From assembly GCF_905171765.1 (NCBI RefSeq), contig NC_053397.1:109633295-109697294 (forward strand): a stretch of 64,000 bases of DNA. Direction: 5' to 3'. Position numbers and translations under genes: made by a program. Positions 32,940-43,002 of the stretch are shown in pieces. Source of the DNA: Bufo bufo. Taxonomy: Eukaryota > Chordata > Amphibia > Anura > Bufonidae. Within the stretch, counting starts at the first letter, position 1; every line of letters starts with the position of its first letter. Below the pieces are notes generated by a model, which worked only from the letters and a program-made list of their open reading frames with translations, was not told the origin of the DNA and did no database searches.

Positions 32940-33590
32940 ATATAGACTCCCTGATCACCCCCCTGTCATTGATCACCCCCCTGTCATTGATCACCCCCTT
33001 GTAAGGCTCCATTCAGACGTCCGTATGATTTTTACGGATCCACTGATACATGGATCGGATCCGCAAAACACATACGGACATCTGAATGGAGCCTTACAGG
33101 GGGGTGATCAATGACGGGGGTGATCACCCCATATAGACTCCCTGATCACCCCCTGTCATTGATCACCCCACTGTCATTGATCACCCCCCTGTAAGGCTCC
33201 ATTCAGACGTCCGTATGATTTTTACGGATCCACGGATACATGGATCGGATCCGCAAAACACATACGGACATCTGAATGCAGCCTTACAGGGGGGTGATCA
33301 ATGACAAGGGGGTGATCACCCCATATAGACTCCCTGATCACCCCCCTGTCATTGATCACCCCCCTGTCATTGCTCACCCCCTGTAAGGCTGCATTCAGAT
33401 GTCCGTATGTTTTTACGGATCCACGGATACATGGATCGGATCCGCAAGACACATACGGACATATGAATGGAGCCTTATAGGGGGGTGATCAATGACAGAG
33501 GGGTGATCACCCCATATAGACTCCCTGATCACCCCCCTGTCATTGATCACCCCCCTGTCATTGATCACCCCCCTGTAAGGCTCTATTCAG
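32940..33590. repeat. Tandem array of palindromic units, copy 2
   Basis: About three units plus a partial unit are like those at 1377-2150, each with the GGCTCCATTCAGACGTCCGT hairpin. It is preceded by TTATTAACCCC repeats and followed by the same body sequence. Confidence 0.9.
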
Positions 33591-35148
33591 ACATTTTTTT
33601 GGCCCAAGTTAGCGGAAATAGTCTCATACCCCACAAGTGACCCCATTTTGGAAAGAAGACACCCCAAGGTATTTCGTGATGGGCATAGTGAGTTCATGGA
33701 AGTTTTTATTTTTTGTCACAAGTTAGTGGAATATGAAACTTTGTAAGAAAAAAATAAATAAAAAATAAATCATCATTTTCCGCTAACTTGTGACAAAAAA
33801 TAAAAAATTCTAGGAACTCGCCATGCCCCTCACGGAATACCTTGGGGTGTCTTCTTTCCAAAATGGGGTCACTTGTGGGGTAGTTATACTGCCCTGGCAT
33901 TCTAGGGGCCCGAATGTGTGGTAAGTAGTTTGAAATCAAAACCTGTAAAAAATGACCTGTGAAATCCTAAAGGTGCTCTTTGGAATGTGGGCCCCTTTGC
34001 CCACCTAGGCTGCAAAAAAGTGTCACACATGTGGTATCGCCGTACTCAGGAGAAGTTGGGCAATGTGTTTTGGGGTGTCATTTTACATATACCCATGTTG
34101 GGTGAGATAAATATCTTGGTCAAATGCCAACTTTGTATAAAAAAAATGGGAAAAGTTGTCTTTTGCCAAGATATTTCTCTCACCCAGCATGGGTATATGT
34201 AAAATGACACCACAAAACACATTGCCCAACTTCTCCTGAGTACGGCAATACCAGATGTGTGACACTTTTTTGCAGCCTAGGTGGGCAAAGGGGCCCACAT
34301 TCCAAAGATCACCTTTCAGATTTCACCGGCCATTTTTTACAGATTTTGATTTCAAACTACTTTGCACGCATTTGGGCCCCTAAAATGCCAGGGCAGTATA
34401 ACTACCCCACAAGTGACCCCATTTTGGAAAGAAGACACCCCAAGGTATTTCGTGATCGGCATAGTGAGTTCATGGAAGTTTTTATTTTTTGTCATAAGTT
34501 AGTGGAATATGAGACTTTGTAAGAAAGAAAAAAAAAAGAAAAAATCATCATTTTCCGCTAACTTGTGACAAAAAATAAAAAGTTCTATGAACTCACTATG
34601 CCCATCAGCGAATACCTTAGGGTGTCTACTTTCCGAAATGGGGTCATTTGTGGGGTTTTTCTACTGTCTGGGCATTGTAGAACCTCAGGAAACATGACAG
34701 GTGCTCAGAAAGTCAGAGCTGCTTCAAAAAGCGGAAATTCACATTTTTGTACCATAGTTTGTAAACGCTATAACTTTTACCCAAACCATTTTTTTTTTTT
34801 ACCCAAACATTTTTTTTTTATCAAAGACATGTAGAACAATAAATTTAGAGAAAAATTTATATATGGATGTCGTTTTTTTTTGCAAAATTTTACAACTGAA
34901 ATTGAAAAATGTCATTGTTTTGCAAAAAAATTGTTAAATTTCGATTAATAACAAAAAAAGTAAAAATGTCAGCAGCAATGAAATACCACCAAATGAAAGC
35001 TCTATTAGTGAGAAGAAAAGGAGGTAAAATTCATTTGGGTGGTAAGTTGCATGACCGAGCAATAAACGGTCAAAGTAGTGTAGGTCAGAAGTGTAAAAAA
35101 TGGCCTGGTTATTAAGGGTGTTTAAGCTAAGGGGGCTGAAGTGGTTAA
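33590..35148. repeat. Dispersed repeat body, copy 2, with long palindrome
   Basis: It is homologous to 2146-3335. Here about 33785-34140 and 34145-34510 are inverted copies around a centre near 34142 (34085-34094 pairs with 34191-34200). It ends AAGTGGTTAA as copy 1 does. Several open frames in both orientations encode the same peptide because of the palindrome. They are not genes. Confidence 0.85.
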
Positions 35149-35308
35149 ACAGACAGGATCGTCACTCCTGCTGGTCCGGGCTGTTAGAGCAGAGGGGCGG
35201 GACTCGTTCAGTGCTTAGACTGACCCGCCGTAAAAAAGCTTCAGCCCAGCCTAAGACCCCTTAGTGACCTCCATAAAAAGGCGTATAAGTGGTCACTAAG
35301 TAGTTAAT
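35149..35308. other. Short spacer ending at a TTAA
   Basis: It has no recognised feature except TTAA at 35304-35307, immediately before the old Tc1 sequence resumes. This fits insertion of the 30.4-35.3 kb material at a TTAA within the Tc1. Confidence 0.4.
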
Positions 35309-35324
35309 ATAAGCAGAAAAACTG
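35304..35324 (+). pseudogene. Old Tc1, short piece with duplicated target
   Basis: TTAATATAAGCAGAAAAACTG matches the Tc1 coding stretch that follows piece A. Its last 16 bases are repeated at 35632-35647 as the target duplication of the insertion between them. Confidence 0.65.
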
Positions 35325-35631
35325 ATAATATTGTGTTACAGCGGTTCTACCATCCCAAATCTACGGACTAGGTGCACTCTCTGCGGCACACCCACTGCCG
35401 ATAAAATCACGGTGGTTTGGAGGGCACTCAACTATTTGGTGTTGCTAGGAATCATCAAATGCATAAATACATACAGATAATTTATTTCAGAATATACATA
35501 CGAAATATAAAAATATTTCTATATATTTTTATATATTTCGTATGTATATTCTGAAATAAATGATTTGTATGTATTTATGCATTTGATGGTTCCTTGCAGC
35601 ACCATATAGTTGAGTGCCCTCCAAACCATTG
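35325..35631. mobile_element. Inverted-repeat insertion with 16-bp target duplication
   Basis: It is flanked by perfect direct copies ATAAGCAGAAAAACTG (35309-35324 and 35632-35647), a length expected for target-primed retroelements. The insert folds back: TTTATTTCAGAATATACATACG near 35480 pairs with its complement near 35536, and the outer arms share TTGGAGGGCACTCAAC. It may be an inverted PLE tail dimer. The family is inferred. Confidence 0.75.
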
Positions 35632-35755
35632 ATAAGCAGAAAAACTGTGCTCCCAGGTCTTCATGGCATGGGTTTCTATGACCAAAGTGCTGCATACAAA
35701 CCTTTCATCACCAAGCACAATGGCATGCTTCAGATGGAGTGGTTTAACGCAGGGA
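35632..35755 (+). pseudogene. Old Tc1, piece B
   Basis: The stretch GGCATGGGTTTCTATGACC through ATCACCAAGCACAATGGCAT and GATGGAGTGG is the middle of a Tc1 transposase gene, between the DNA-binding and DDE parts. It joins logically to pieces A and C. Confidence 0.8.
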
Positions 35756-36551
35756 ACTTTGTGTGGCTGTTATGGCCCATAAACAGGTAAGAACTAGTGT
35801 TAGGGACCACTCAATAGAGGCGACCTTGACGTGGTGAGTGGCTTATTACGCTTTGGCCAAAATGTACACCAATGCCTCATCCAGCATGGAGGCAGGGCAG
35901 AGTGCTGGATGCAGAGTGCTATCACATTTGTATTTTCCGTTTGTATATGTATTTCGCCATAGTGATGTGCACCTACATACAGGTTGTGCTGACTCAATCC
36001 CCCACATTTTTTCTTTGTAGTATATATTGGAGGCGTGGCGATCTCCTTTGAGTCATGCACACCTGACCAGTCAATCTGTCCTGGAGGCTGGTTTTAAAGT
36101 CAGTATAAAACTGAGTCTGCTTATGTAGAGCCTACCAGTGGCCATTTGGCTCCAGGAGAAGTATATGGTGGGTTCAGCGTGCATGTTGGTACTTGCATCC
36201 CTGGATCCGATGAAAGCTGTAATGGCACCGGACGGGGTTAAAAGCAGAGTGTGCATGGCGTGCACGCTGACCTGCATTCCCTGGACTTTGTGTGGCTGTC
36301 ATGGCCCATAAACAGGTAGGAACTAGTGTTAGGGACCACTCAATAGAGGCGACCTTGACGTGGTGAGTGGCTTATTATGCTTTGGCCAAAATGTACACCA
36401 ATGCCTCATCCAGCATGGAGGCAGGGCAGAGTGCTGGATGCAGAGTGCTATCACATTTGTATTTTCCGTTTGTATATGTATTTCGCCATAGTAATGTGCA
36501 CCTACATACAGGTTGTGCTGACTCAATCCCCCACATTTTTTCTTTGTAGTC
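35756..36551. repeat. Direct duplication of an unclassified repeat, about 526-base period
   Basis: 35756-36022 and 36282-36551 are about 270 bases each and differ at only a few positions. Both contain GACCACTCAATAGAGGCGACC and end CTTTGTAGT. The 260 bases between resemble the direct-repeat sequence at 19728-20420. The arrangement suits tandem promoter units or a pair of terminal repeats around a short interior. No protein is encoded, and the family is not recognised. Confidence 0.7.
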
Positions 36552-36813
36552 TGATTATCAAGTCTGGGTTTGGTGAATGCTGGGAGAACGTTAACTAACT
36601 GACTACATTGTGCCAGTTGTAAGGTTTAGTGGAGGAGGGATAATGATATGGGATTGTTTTTCAAGAGTTAACCTAAGCCTCTTAGTTCGAATGCTTCAGA
36701 TTACAAAGACATTTTGGACAATTGTATGCTTCCAACTTAGGAGTGGGAACTTGAGAAGGACTGTTCTAGCAGCTTGTGCTCGAGTGAGGATTATGTAGAA
36801 GAACTTAACTGAC
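36552..36813 (+). pseudogene. Old Tc1, piece C
   Basis: It begins with TCAAGTCTGGGTTTGGTGAATG and GGAGGAGGGATAATGATATGGG, in the Tc1 catalytic region between the first and second Asp. It ends GAAGAACTTAACTGACC, where the hAT element at 36814 interrupts it. Confidence 0.85.
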
Positions 36814-36859
36814 CAGCACGTAGCTAGAAATGAATGGGCCCCATAGCAAAAGAAAATTA

Positions 36860-37680
36860 TGCCCCCCCCCCCGTGCCATCCACAGATCCCTCTCCCCTAA
36901 ATAGTGCCATCCACAGATCCCCCTCCCCTAAATAGTGCCATCCACAGATCCCCCTCCCCTAAATAGTGCCATCCACAGATCCCCCTCCCCTAAATAGTGC
37001 CATCCACAGATCCTCCTCCCCTAAACAGTGCCATCAACAGATCCCCCCTCCCCTAAACAGTGCCATACACAGATCCCCCTCCCCTAAACAGTGCCATCCA
37101 CAGATCCCTCTCCCCTAAACAGTGCCATCCACAGATCCCCCTCCCCTAAATAATGCCATCCACAGATCCCTCTCCCCTAAACAGTGCCATCCACAGATCC
37201 CTCTCCCCTAAACAGTGCCATCCACAGATCCCCCTCCCCTAAATAGTGCCATCCACAGATCCCCCTCCCCTAAATAGTGCCATCCACAGATCCCTCTTCC
37301 CTAAACAGTGCCATCCACAGATCCCTCTCCCCTAAATAGTGCCATCAACAGATCCCCCTCCCCTAAATAGTGCCATACACAGATCCCCCTCCCCTAAACA
37401 GTGCCATCCACAGTATCAGGTGCCTTCCCCCCCCCCATGTGCCAGTCAGTATCAGGTAACAAACCCCCCCTAAATAGTGCCATCCACAGATCCCCCTCCC
37501 CTAAATAGTGCCATCCACAGATCCCTCTCCCCTAAACAGTGCCATCCACAGATCCCCCTCCCCTAAACAGTGCCATCCACAGATCCCCCCTCCCCTAAAT
37601 AGTGCCATCAACAGATCCCCCCTCCCCTAAATAGTGCCATACACAGATCCCCCTTCCCTAAACAGTGCCATCCACAGTAT
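36860..37680. repeat. Minisatellite, 31-base unit
   Basis: About 25 copies of AGTGCCATCCACAGATCCCC followed by CTCCCCTAAAT. Variants (AACAG for ATAG, ATACAC for ATCCAC) recur in blocks. A larger segment with CAGTATCAGGTGCC followed by a C run appears twice (near 37408 and 37673), which suggests duplication of a higher-order block. Confidence 0.95.
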
Positions 37681-37944
37681 CAGGTGCCTCCCCCCCCCAT
37701 GTGCCAGTCAGTATCAGGTAACAACCCCCCCCCAGGTGCCAGTATCAGGTCAGGTACCAACCCCCCTCCCCCCATGTGCCAGTATCAAGTGCCCCCCGCT
37801 CCCCCCATGGCAGTAACAGTCGGATATTAAAAAATAAATAAAAAAAAACACACTTACCTCCATGTCAGCGATGCAGCCTCTTCCTGTGTCCCTCCCTGTA
37901 TGTCCATATATGGAGTCAGTGCTTGTATTTCAGAAAAGGTTTCT

Positions 37945-38330
37945 GCAGGGATTTGAACCCACGACCTTCTGTATCAGAGGCAAAGCATCTAACCACAAGA
38001 CCATAAGAGCAGCCTTTCTGCTGACTGAAAAATTATGAGACTTCTACTGTTATAGCTGGCTAAGTGTACATCTATACACATGACAGCTGCTCATATATAG
38101 AGATATAGCAGAGCTGAGTGTACTGGGATAGCTGTCATATAGAGATATAGCAGTGCTGGGTGTGTTAGGGCAGCTGTCATATGTATAGATGTACACTTAG
38201 CCAGCTATAACAGTAGAAGTGTCAAATTTTTTCAATCAGTTGCAATGCCTCCTTTATGGTTGTGAGGGTAAATGCTTTGCCTCTGATACACTCATACATT
38301 GGAAGTTGTGGGTTCAAATCCCAGACACAT
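37945..38330. repeat. Inverted pair with tRNA-like segments
   Basis: The left arm (about 37945-38095) and right arm (about 38165-38330) are inverted copies. Each includes a box-B-like GGTTCAAATCCC (minus at 37954, plus at 38311) and an upstream TGGTTNNATGCTTTGCCTCTGATAC resembling a D arm and anticodon arm. The right copy carries a 13-base insertion in the middle. They are probably tRNA-derived repeat sequence, not working tRNA genes. Confidence 0.6.
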
Positions 38331-38552
38331 CAGGAGACTTTAATACAGTAAGATTAGATCACATTAGCGAGGGGGCCTGGTCAGCTGCTGTGAAGGGGGC
38401 CCTGAACAGTAAGACATCGATATGTCGGGCCCCGAAGCAGCTGCTTCCCCGGTAGTTACGCTGCCTGTGTGTAGTGTGTTAATAAAAAAATTAAAAAAGA
38501 ATGCGGTTGGACGGGCCCCATAGCGGTTGCTATGGCGATCCCTACGCCACTG

Positions 38553-38815
38553 AGCACAGAGCTCTGACCTCAAACCCATTGAACACCTTTGGGGTGAACT
38601 AGAGCAGAGATTGCAAGCAAGGCCCCCTAGTCCAATATCAGTGTCTGACTTCACAAATGCTCTTCTGGATTGTAGACACATTCAAAAATGTAGTAAAGGC
38701 CTTACCAGAAAAGGGGTAGCTGTTTTAGCTGCAAAAAAGAGATCAACTCCATATTAATGCCTACTGATTTAGAATGGGATGTCATAAAAGATCCCGTAGG
38801 TATAATGTGTAGGTG
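38553..38815 (+). pseudogene. Old Tc1, piece D (3' part)
   Basis: CTCTGACCTCAAACCCATTGAACACC encodes the DLxPIEHLW region with the catalytic Glu, followed by ATATCAGTGTCTGAC and GAATGGGATGTCATAAA, the known 3' part of Tc1 elements. It continues piece C exactly across the hAT insertion. The right terminal repeat is not clear. Confidence 0.85.
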
Positions 38816-39617
38816 GTTTTCATGGGAGCTGATGGTGAGATAGAATGGAAGGTCATGGGGAAAGTTGGTTTGTAGTGTTCGATGCAGGCCACCACTGAAG
38901 CAGTATAGGCCAAGTGCCTGCTGTGAAAATAATGTCAGTCAAGAGGGAATCAAGGAAGGTTGAGCAGTTCTAAGCTTAAACCAGGGTGAGGATATAGCTG
39001 CATCCAGTTAGTGCTGTAATTTACACGACTTATGTGTGGACTAGAGGAAGAATTCTGCCCAAACCCCTGAAGAAGCCAGTGATCTGGTAAAATATGTTGG
39101 GGGGAAGTTGATTGTTTTAAACAATTGTTGTCCACTCCAATGTTGGTTATTAGCTTAGAAGTCCTTGTATAGGACATTTTATTCAATATAGCAAGTTTTT
39201 TTTAGCTAGGTGGAGCGTGTAGCAGCGTGTGTGCAGTGTGTGAATGCTTCTTGACAGCTACTAACGTAGTGTCAGACAAGTGTGCTGTGAACATTTGTTT
39301 GTAGGAGCACAGTCACCTATTCTATTTAATCAGTTTTTGCAGTCAACTACAGGTAGTTTGCTTACATTAGTCTATCCACACATTGCCCCCCTATGTTCAA
39401 ACTCTGCAGATATAGTTGTGGTGAATAGGAGATAGTGCACATCTCCCTCACCCTGGCAGCAACTAAGTCGTCAACTCTTTGGGGTGGAAACAAAGTGTTT
39501 TAATTGTTTGTTATGGCTCACAGCCGTTTTATCATTTTGTCGAATTAAAAGTGAAGTTTTAATACACACTTTATACCTGGGTCAAGATAGGTCTAGGCCA
39601 TTCTTGACATTAATATA
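38816..39617. other. Unclassified stretch with one hammerhead-like remnant
   Basis: No gene is visible. It holds the motif at 39066-39090 and otherwise unassigned AT-rich sequence up to the Tc1-like element. Confidence 0.45.
39066..39090 (+). ncRNA. Hammerhead-like remnant
   Basis: CTGAAGA (39066-39072) fits CUGANGA, with an extra A, then stem II CCAG (39075-39078) and CTGG (39083-39086). The following box is TAAA instead of GAAA, so the core is damaged. ATTCAATATAG about 90 bases downstream recalls the tail of PLE copies. Confidence 0.4.
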
Positions 39618-40668
39618 CATTCACCTAAAGAATTATTAAGAACACCTGTTCTATTTCTCATTAATGCAATTATCTAGTCAACCAATCACATGGCAGTTGC
39701 TTCAATGCATTTAGGGGGGTGCTCCTGGTCAAGACAATCTCCTGAACTCCAAACTGAATGTCAGAATGGGAAAGAAATGTGATTTAAGCAATTTTGAGCG
39801 TGGCATGGTTGTTGGTGCCAGACGGGCCGGTCTGAGTATTTCACAATCTGCTCAGTTACTGGGATTTTCAAGCACAACCATTTCTAGGGTTTACAAAGAA
39901 TGGTGTGAAAAGGGAAAAACATCCAGTATGCGGCAGTCCTGTGGGCAAAAATGCCTTGTGGATGCTAGAGGTCAGAGGAGAATGGGCCGACTGATTCAAG
40001 CTGATAGAAGAGCAACGTTGACTGAAATAATCACTCATTACAACCGAGGTATGCATCAAAGCATTTGTGAAGCCACAACACGCACAACCTTGAGGCGGAT
40101 GGGCTACAACAGCAGAAGACCCCATCGGGTACCACTCATCTCCACTACAAATAGGAAAAAGAGGCTACAATTTGCACGAGCTCACCAAAATTGGACTGTT
40201 GAAGACTGGAAAAATGTTGCCTGGTCTGATGAGTCTCGATTTCTGTTGAGACATTCAAATCGTAGAGTCCGAATTTGGCGTAAACAGAATGAGAACATGT
40301 ATCCATCCTCTGATGGCTACTTCCAGCAGGATAATGCACCATGTCACAAAGCTCAAATCATTTCAAATTGGTTTCTTGAACATGACAATGAGTTCACTGT
40401 ACTAAAATGGCCCCCACAGTCACCAGATCTCAACCCAATAGAGCATCTTTGGGATGTGGTGGAACGGGAGCTTCGTGCCCTGGATGTGCATCCCTCAAAT
40501 TTCCATCAACTGCAAGATGCTATCCTATCAATATGGGCCAACATTTCTAAAGAATGTTATCAGCACCTTGTTGAATCAATGCCACGTAGAATTAAGGCAG
40601 TTCTGAAGGCAAAAGGGAGTCCAACACCGTATTAGTATGGTGTTCCTAATAATTCTTTAGGTGAGTGT
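39618..40668 (+). mobile_element. Tc1/mariner transposon with internal deletion
   Basis: Terminal repeats begin CAYTCACCTAAAGAATTATT at both ends, flanked by TA (39616-39617 and 40669-40670). The element is 1.05 kb and carries a single transposase frame that has lost part of its catalytic region. The two ends differ at only two or three of about 30 positions, so the copy is not very old. Confidence 0.93.
39766..40635 (+). CDS. Tc1-like transposase, internally deleted
   Basis: It is 289 residues and open from start to stop. The N-terminal helix-turn-helix (about residues 5-46, FERGMVVGARRAGLSISQSA) binds the ends, and a second one follows (about 68-115). The first catalytic Asp is in AWSDESRF (D155), the second in FQQDNAPCH (D189), and Glu in NPIEHLW (E226). 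The 36 residues between D189 and E226 suggest a DD36E rather than DD34E group. The first two Asp are only 34 apart, while complete Tc1 transposases have about 90, so roughly 50-60 residues are missing without a frame change. The catalytic fold is probably lost. Confidence 0.92.
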   Translation: MGKKCDLSNFERGMVVGARRAGLSISQSAQLLGFSSTTISRVYKEWCEKGKTSSMRQSCGQKCLVDARGQRRMGRLIQADRRATLTEIITHYNRGMHQSICEATTRTTLRRMGYNSRRPHRVPLISTTNRKKRLQFARAHQNWTVEDWKNVAWSDESRFLLRHSNRRVRIWRKQNENMYPSSDGYFQQDNAPCHKAQIISNWFLEHDNEFTVLKWPPQSPDLNPIEHLWDVVERELRALDVHPSNFHQLQDAILSIWANISKECYQHLVESMPRRIKAVLKAKGSPTPY

Positions 40669-41299
40669 ATATGTGTGTACCAAACACGTTACTTTTCATT
40701 TATAGTCATCATAATAAAATGTCTAGAAAATGGAAGAGTGCAAAACCAAAGGCTTATGCTTCATCCTCCCAGAGTCAGAACGTGGGTAGTAGCAGCACCA
40801 GACACTCAGCTAGTAGTACTAGCATTAGTCCACAGTTCTTCCTGGCTTCCGAAAGGCACAACGTTATTATTGAGGATGAGATTGTGGACTGGATAGCTCA
40901 CTCCTCCTCATAGTCACATGGAGGTCACTTCTTAGTCTGACACCATTCCTTGGAGTCAGGGGTCATAGCATTCCTCCTGCACCTCCTCCTTGCAGCCTTA
41001 GAGAAGCCTTTGCATCCTCTCTGTCTTCACTGCCCTCTCTTAGTGGACTTTTTTCCTAAGAAGAGGCAACAAAACCCCAACACACGCTAATGCTATGGTA
41101 GATACTTAGGAGAGTCTCCATGCTGATAACTTGTTGTTGGAGGAGAAAGAAGAGAAGACCACTGGATAGAGCAGGTAGCGACACGCAAAATAACCACTAA
41201 CCTAGCACTGTTGTGCTAAGCGCACAACAGCTGTGAAGGCCTATAAAAGAGGTTGCCTCAATTGTTGCACACAATCCCACTGGAGTCCTTGCTGGTCCA

Positions 41300-41563
41300 G
41301 ATTATACAGAGGGTTGCTGTGATGAAAGAATGGGAGCTTTTGGTAGCACTATGTGGAGGAATGATCCAACAGAAGATTTTATTGGTGGAAATCAATGCGC
41401 TTTGGGATCGTACGCACCTTGCCTGTCTTATCTGATGACTAGATCAGTGCAATCCCGAAATGCATTAATTATCACCAATAAAATCTTTTTTTAATCGGAT
41501 CGTTCCTCCTCATAGGGTTGTCAGAAGCTCCCGTTCTTTCATTACAACAGCCCTCTGTAAATG
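41300..41563. repeat. Inverted repeat around a hammerhead-like box
   Basis: Arms 41300-41411 and 41452-41563 are inverted copies, with AGATTTTATTGGTG on the left and CACCAATAAAATCT on the right. The loop contains CTGATGA (41432-41438), which is part of the palindrome CTGATGACTAGATCAG, and CGAAATGCATT (41456) is like the box after stem II. Stem II itself is not convincing. It looks like two opposed copies of a PLE-like tail. Confidence 0.7.
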
Positions 41564-41975
41564 ATTTGTGTGAGAGAAGTCAGATTTTGGAATGCCATGA
41601 GGAAAAGGTTTCACAGGAAAGCAGGGGACTCCATGCATAGGTGTGTTGGTGGCAGTGGTAGCAACAGTGGCAGTCGAGGCAAATACGGAGCAGGGAATCG
41701 GGATTGGGCCAAGGAGCCCACCATAAAATATCACAGTCTAATAAAATTTGTGGGGAAGGTGAGGACTATGATGATGATTGTGTGTTGGACAGGACCTGGG
41801 AGCCAGATCAGGGTGCTTAGGAGAAGAAGGTGGCACCGGTGGCAAAAAAAAAAGGGGAAAATGTATGGCCAAAACCTCCCCAAAAACTGCCAGGGCCAGA
41901 TCTGCTTCTATTGTGGTTAGCTCAGGAACTGGTGATGCCACTGATACTGTGAGCACAGGCTCAAAATGTGACAGA

Positions 41976-42554
41976 TAGACCAACCAATAAGAAAAACTCT
42001 AATAAAGTGCATGCAATACACTGGGGTCTAGCAAAAATTACTATAACCAAAAAAGAACCAAACCAATAACCCCCAAAAAATTAGGAGAACACTCATATAA
42101 AATATATGTAGTTTTATTAAGACATAAAATACATACAATGACATAAGGTACAAGGAAATGGGAGAATGGGACGCCCCATATATTGGAGCCACAAAACCCC
42201 CACCCTCACATATACCGTACTGACAGGGGAACGTGCCAGAAATACAAGGTGCTGAACCACACTATGGTGGGTGATATGTAGAATCACCCAGCGTAACCTG
42301 TAACTAAATGCAGACCGCAGGTGTACATAATATCACCTTATCACACATGCCATGGTTGCCAACCAAAATACACAATGACCATGGCCTGCCTGTGATATAA
42401 AGCAGAAAACCAGGTCAAATGAATGATGTAATCATAACAAGGCAGCAATAGCATGTGCAAAAAATAACAGCCAAATAGAGACTCTAAACAAACTACAGAA
42501 TACATAAGTTACCCATGATGTGTGGAAGCACCAGGTATCTGAACAGAGCTGCAC
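41976..42554. mobile_element. Retroelement insertion with 16-bp target duplication
   Basis: The direct flanks CTCAAAATGTGACAGA (41960-41975 and 42555-42570) are identical. The 579-base insert has no open frame. AATAAAGTGC occurs near its left end and TTTTATTAAGACATAAAATAC inside. The duplication length points to a target-primed element (SINE, LINE or PLE), but the family is unknown. Confidence 0.75.
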
Positions 42555-43002
42555 CTCAAAATGTGACAGACCTAGGCCAAGCTTTGCTGCCTCTAGCTCT
42601 GTGCAAGCAACTCCCAAATGGTGTTTTTTCACAAGGCCAGCACACAAAACTATAGCCATGTATAATCTGCAGGATTAAAATTGATTCTACCTGAAACAAA
42701 TGTTTTATGAATTTTTGCATTATCTCCCCCCCCCCCTTAAGCTCTGTCTTCAACACAATGAAGGCAAGTAATGTCAGAGTGACAATGACAATGACATACA
42801 TAGCTAGGGTTAGAGGCATGGTTGACGGTGTTAACAATCAGCGTGTTTAAAAACATACTGCGATGTTGCATGTGTTATGTTTTTTCACATTCCAAAGCCT
42901 GGGAGCAACAGGAGTACAGTGTGGATACAGAAAGGGTAGGGTAATCATGGCATGAAGCTGCAACAGAAGCAGTAGCAGCATAGAATAGAATAGACAAGGA
43001 AG

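Larger units (their letters stand above)
36814..38552. mobile_element. Non-autonomous hAT-like element with minisatellite and tRNA-like arms
   Basis: The left end CAGCACGTAGCTAG and right end CTACGCCACTG are imperfect inverted repeats of a CAGTGGCGTAGC-type terminus, and both subtermini contain GGGCCCCATAGC. It lies inside the Tc1 gene, which continues on both sides. An exact 8-bp duplication is not visible (AGCAC is shared), so the hAT assignment leans on termini. It contains a 31-base minisatellite and an inverted pair of tRNA-like segments. Confidence 0.7.
40671..43002. other. Decayed repeat family with insertions
   Basis: A Ser-rich frame (40719-40913, MSRKWKSAKPKAY) and scattered short frames suggest an old coding element that I cannot classify. 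Part of it (about 41700-41735, minus strand) is repeated at 59236-59275 (GGTGGGCTCCTTG), which proves it is repetitive. It contains the foldback at 41300-41563 and the retroelement insertion at 41976-42554. Confidence 0.4.

Noticed and set aside
33987..34522. Frames MGPFAHLGCKKVSH on both strands
   Set aside because: The same peptide appears at 2216-2500 and twice at 33987-34298 because of the palindromic repeat body. It is not under visible coding constraint.
37945..38330. Possible functional tRNA genes
   Set aside because: Acceptor stems are not evident, one copy has an insertion in the anticodon-variable region, and both lie in a foldback within a transposon. Listed as tRNA-like repeats only.
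40719..40913. Ser-rich 64-residue frame as a small host gene
   Set aside because: It adjoins repetitive sequence shared with other parts of the window and has no recognisable domain. It is more likely an old transposon fragment.
41432..41460. Full hammerhead ribozyme at the CTGATGA of 41432
   Set aside because: The box and a CGAAA are present, but no convincing stem II or stem I could be drawn. It is described only as part of an inverted repeat.
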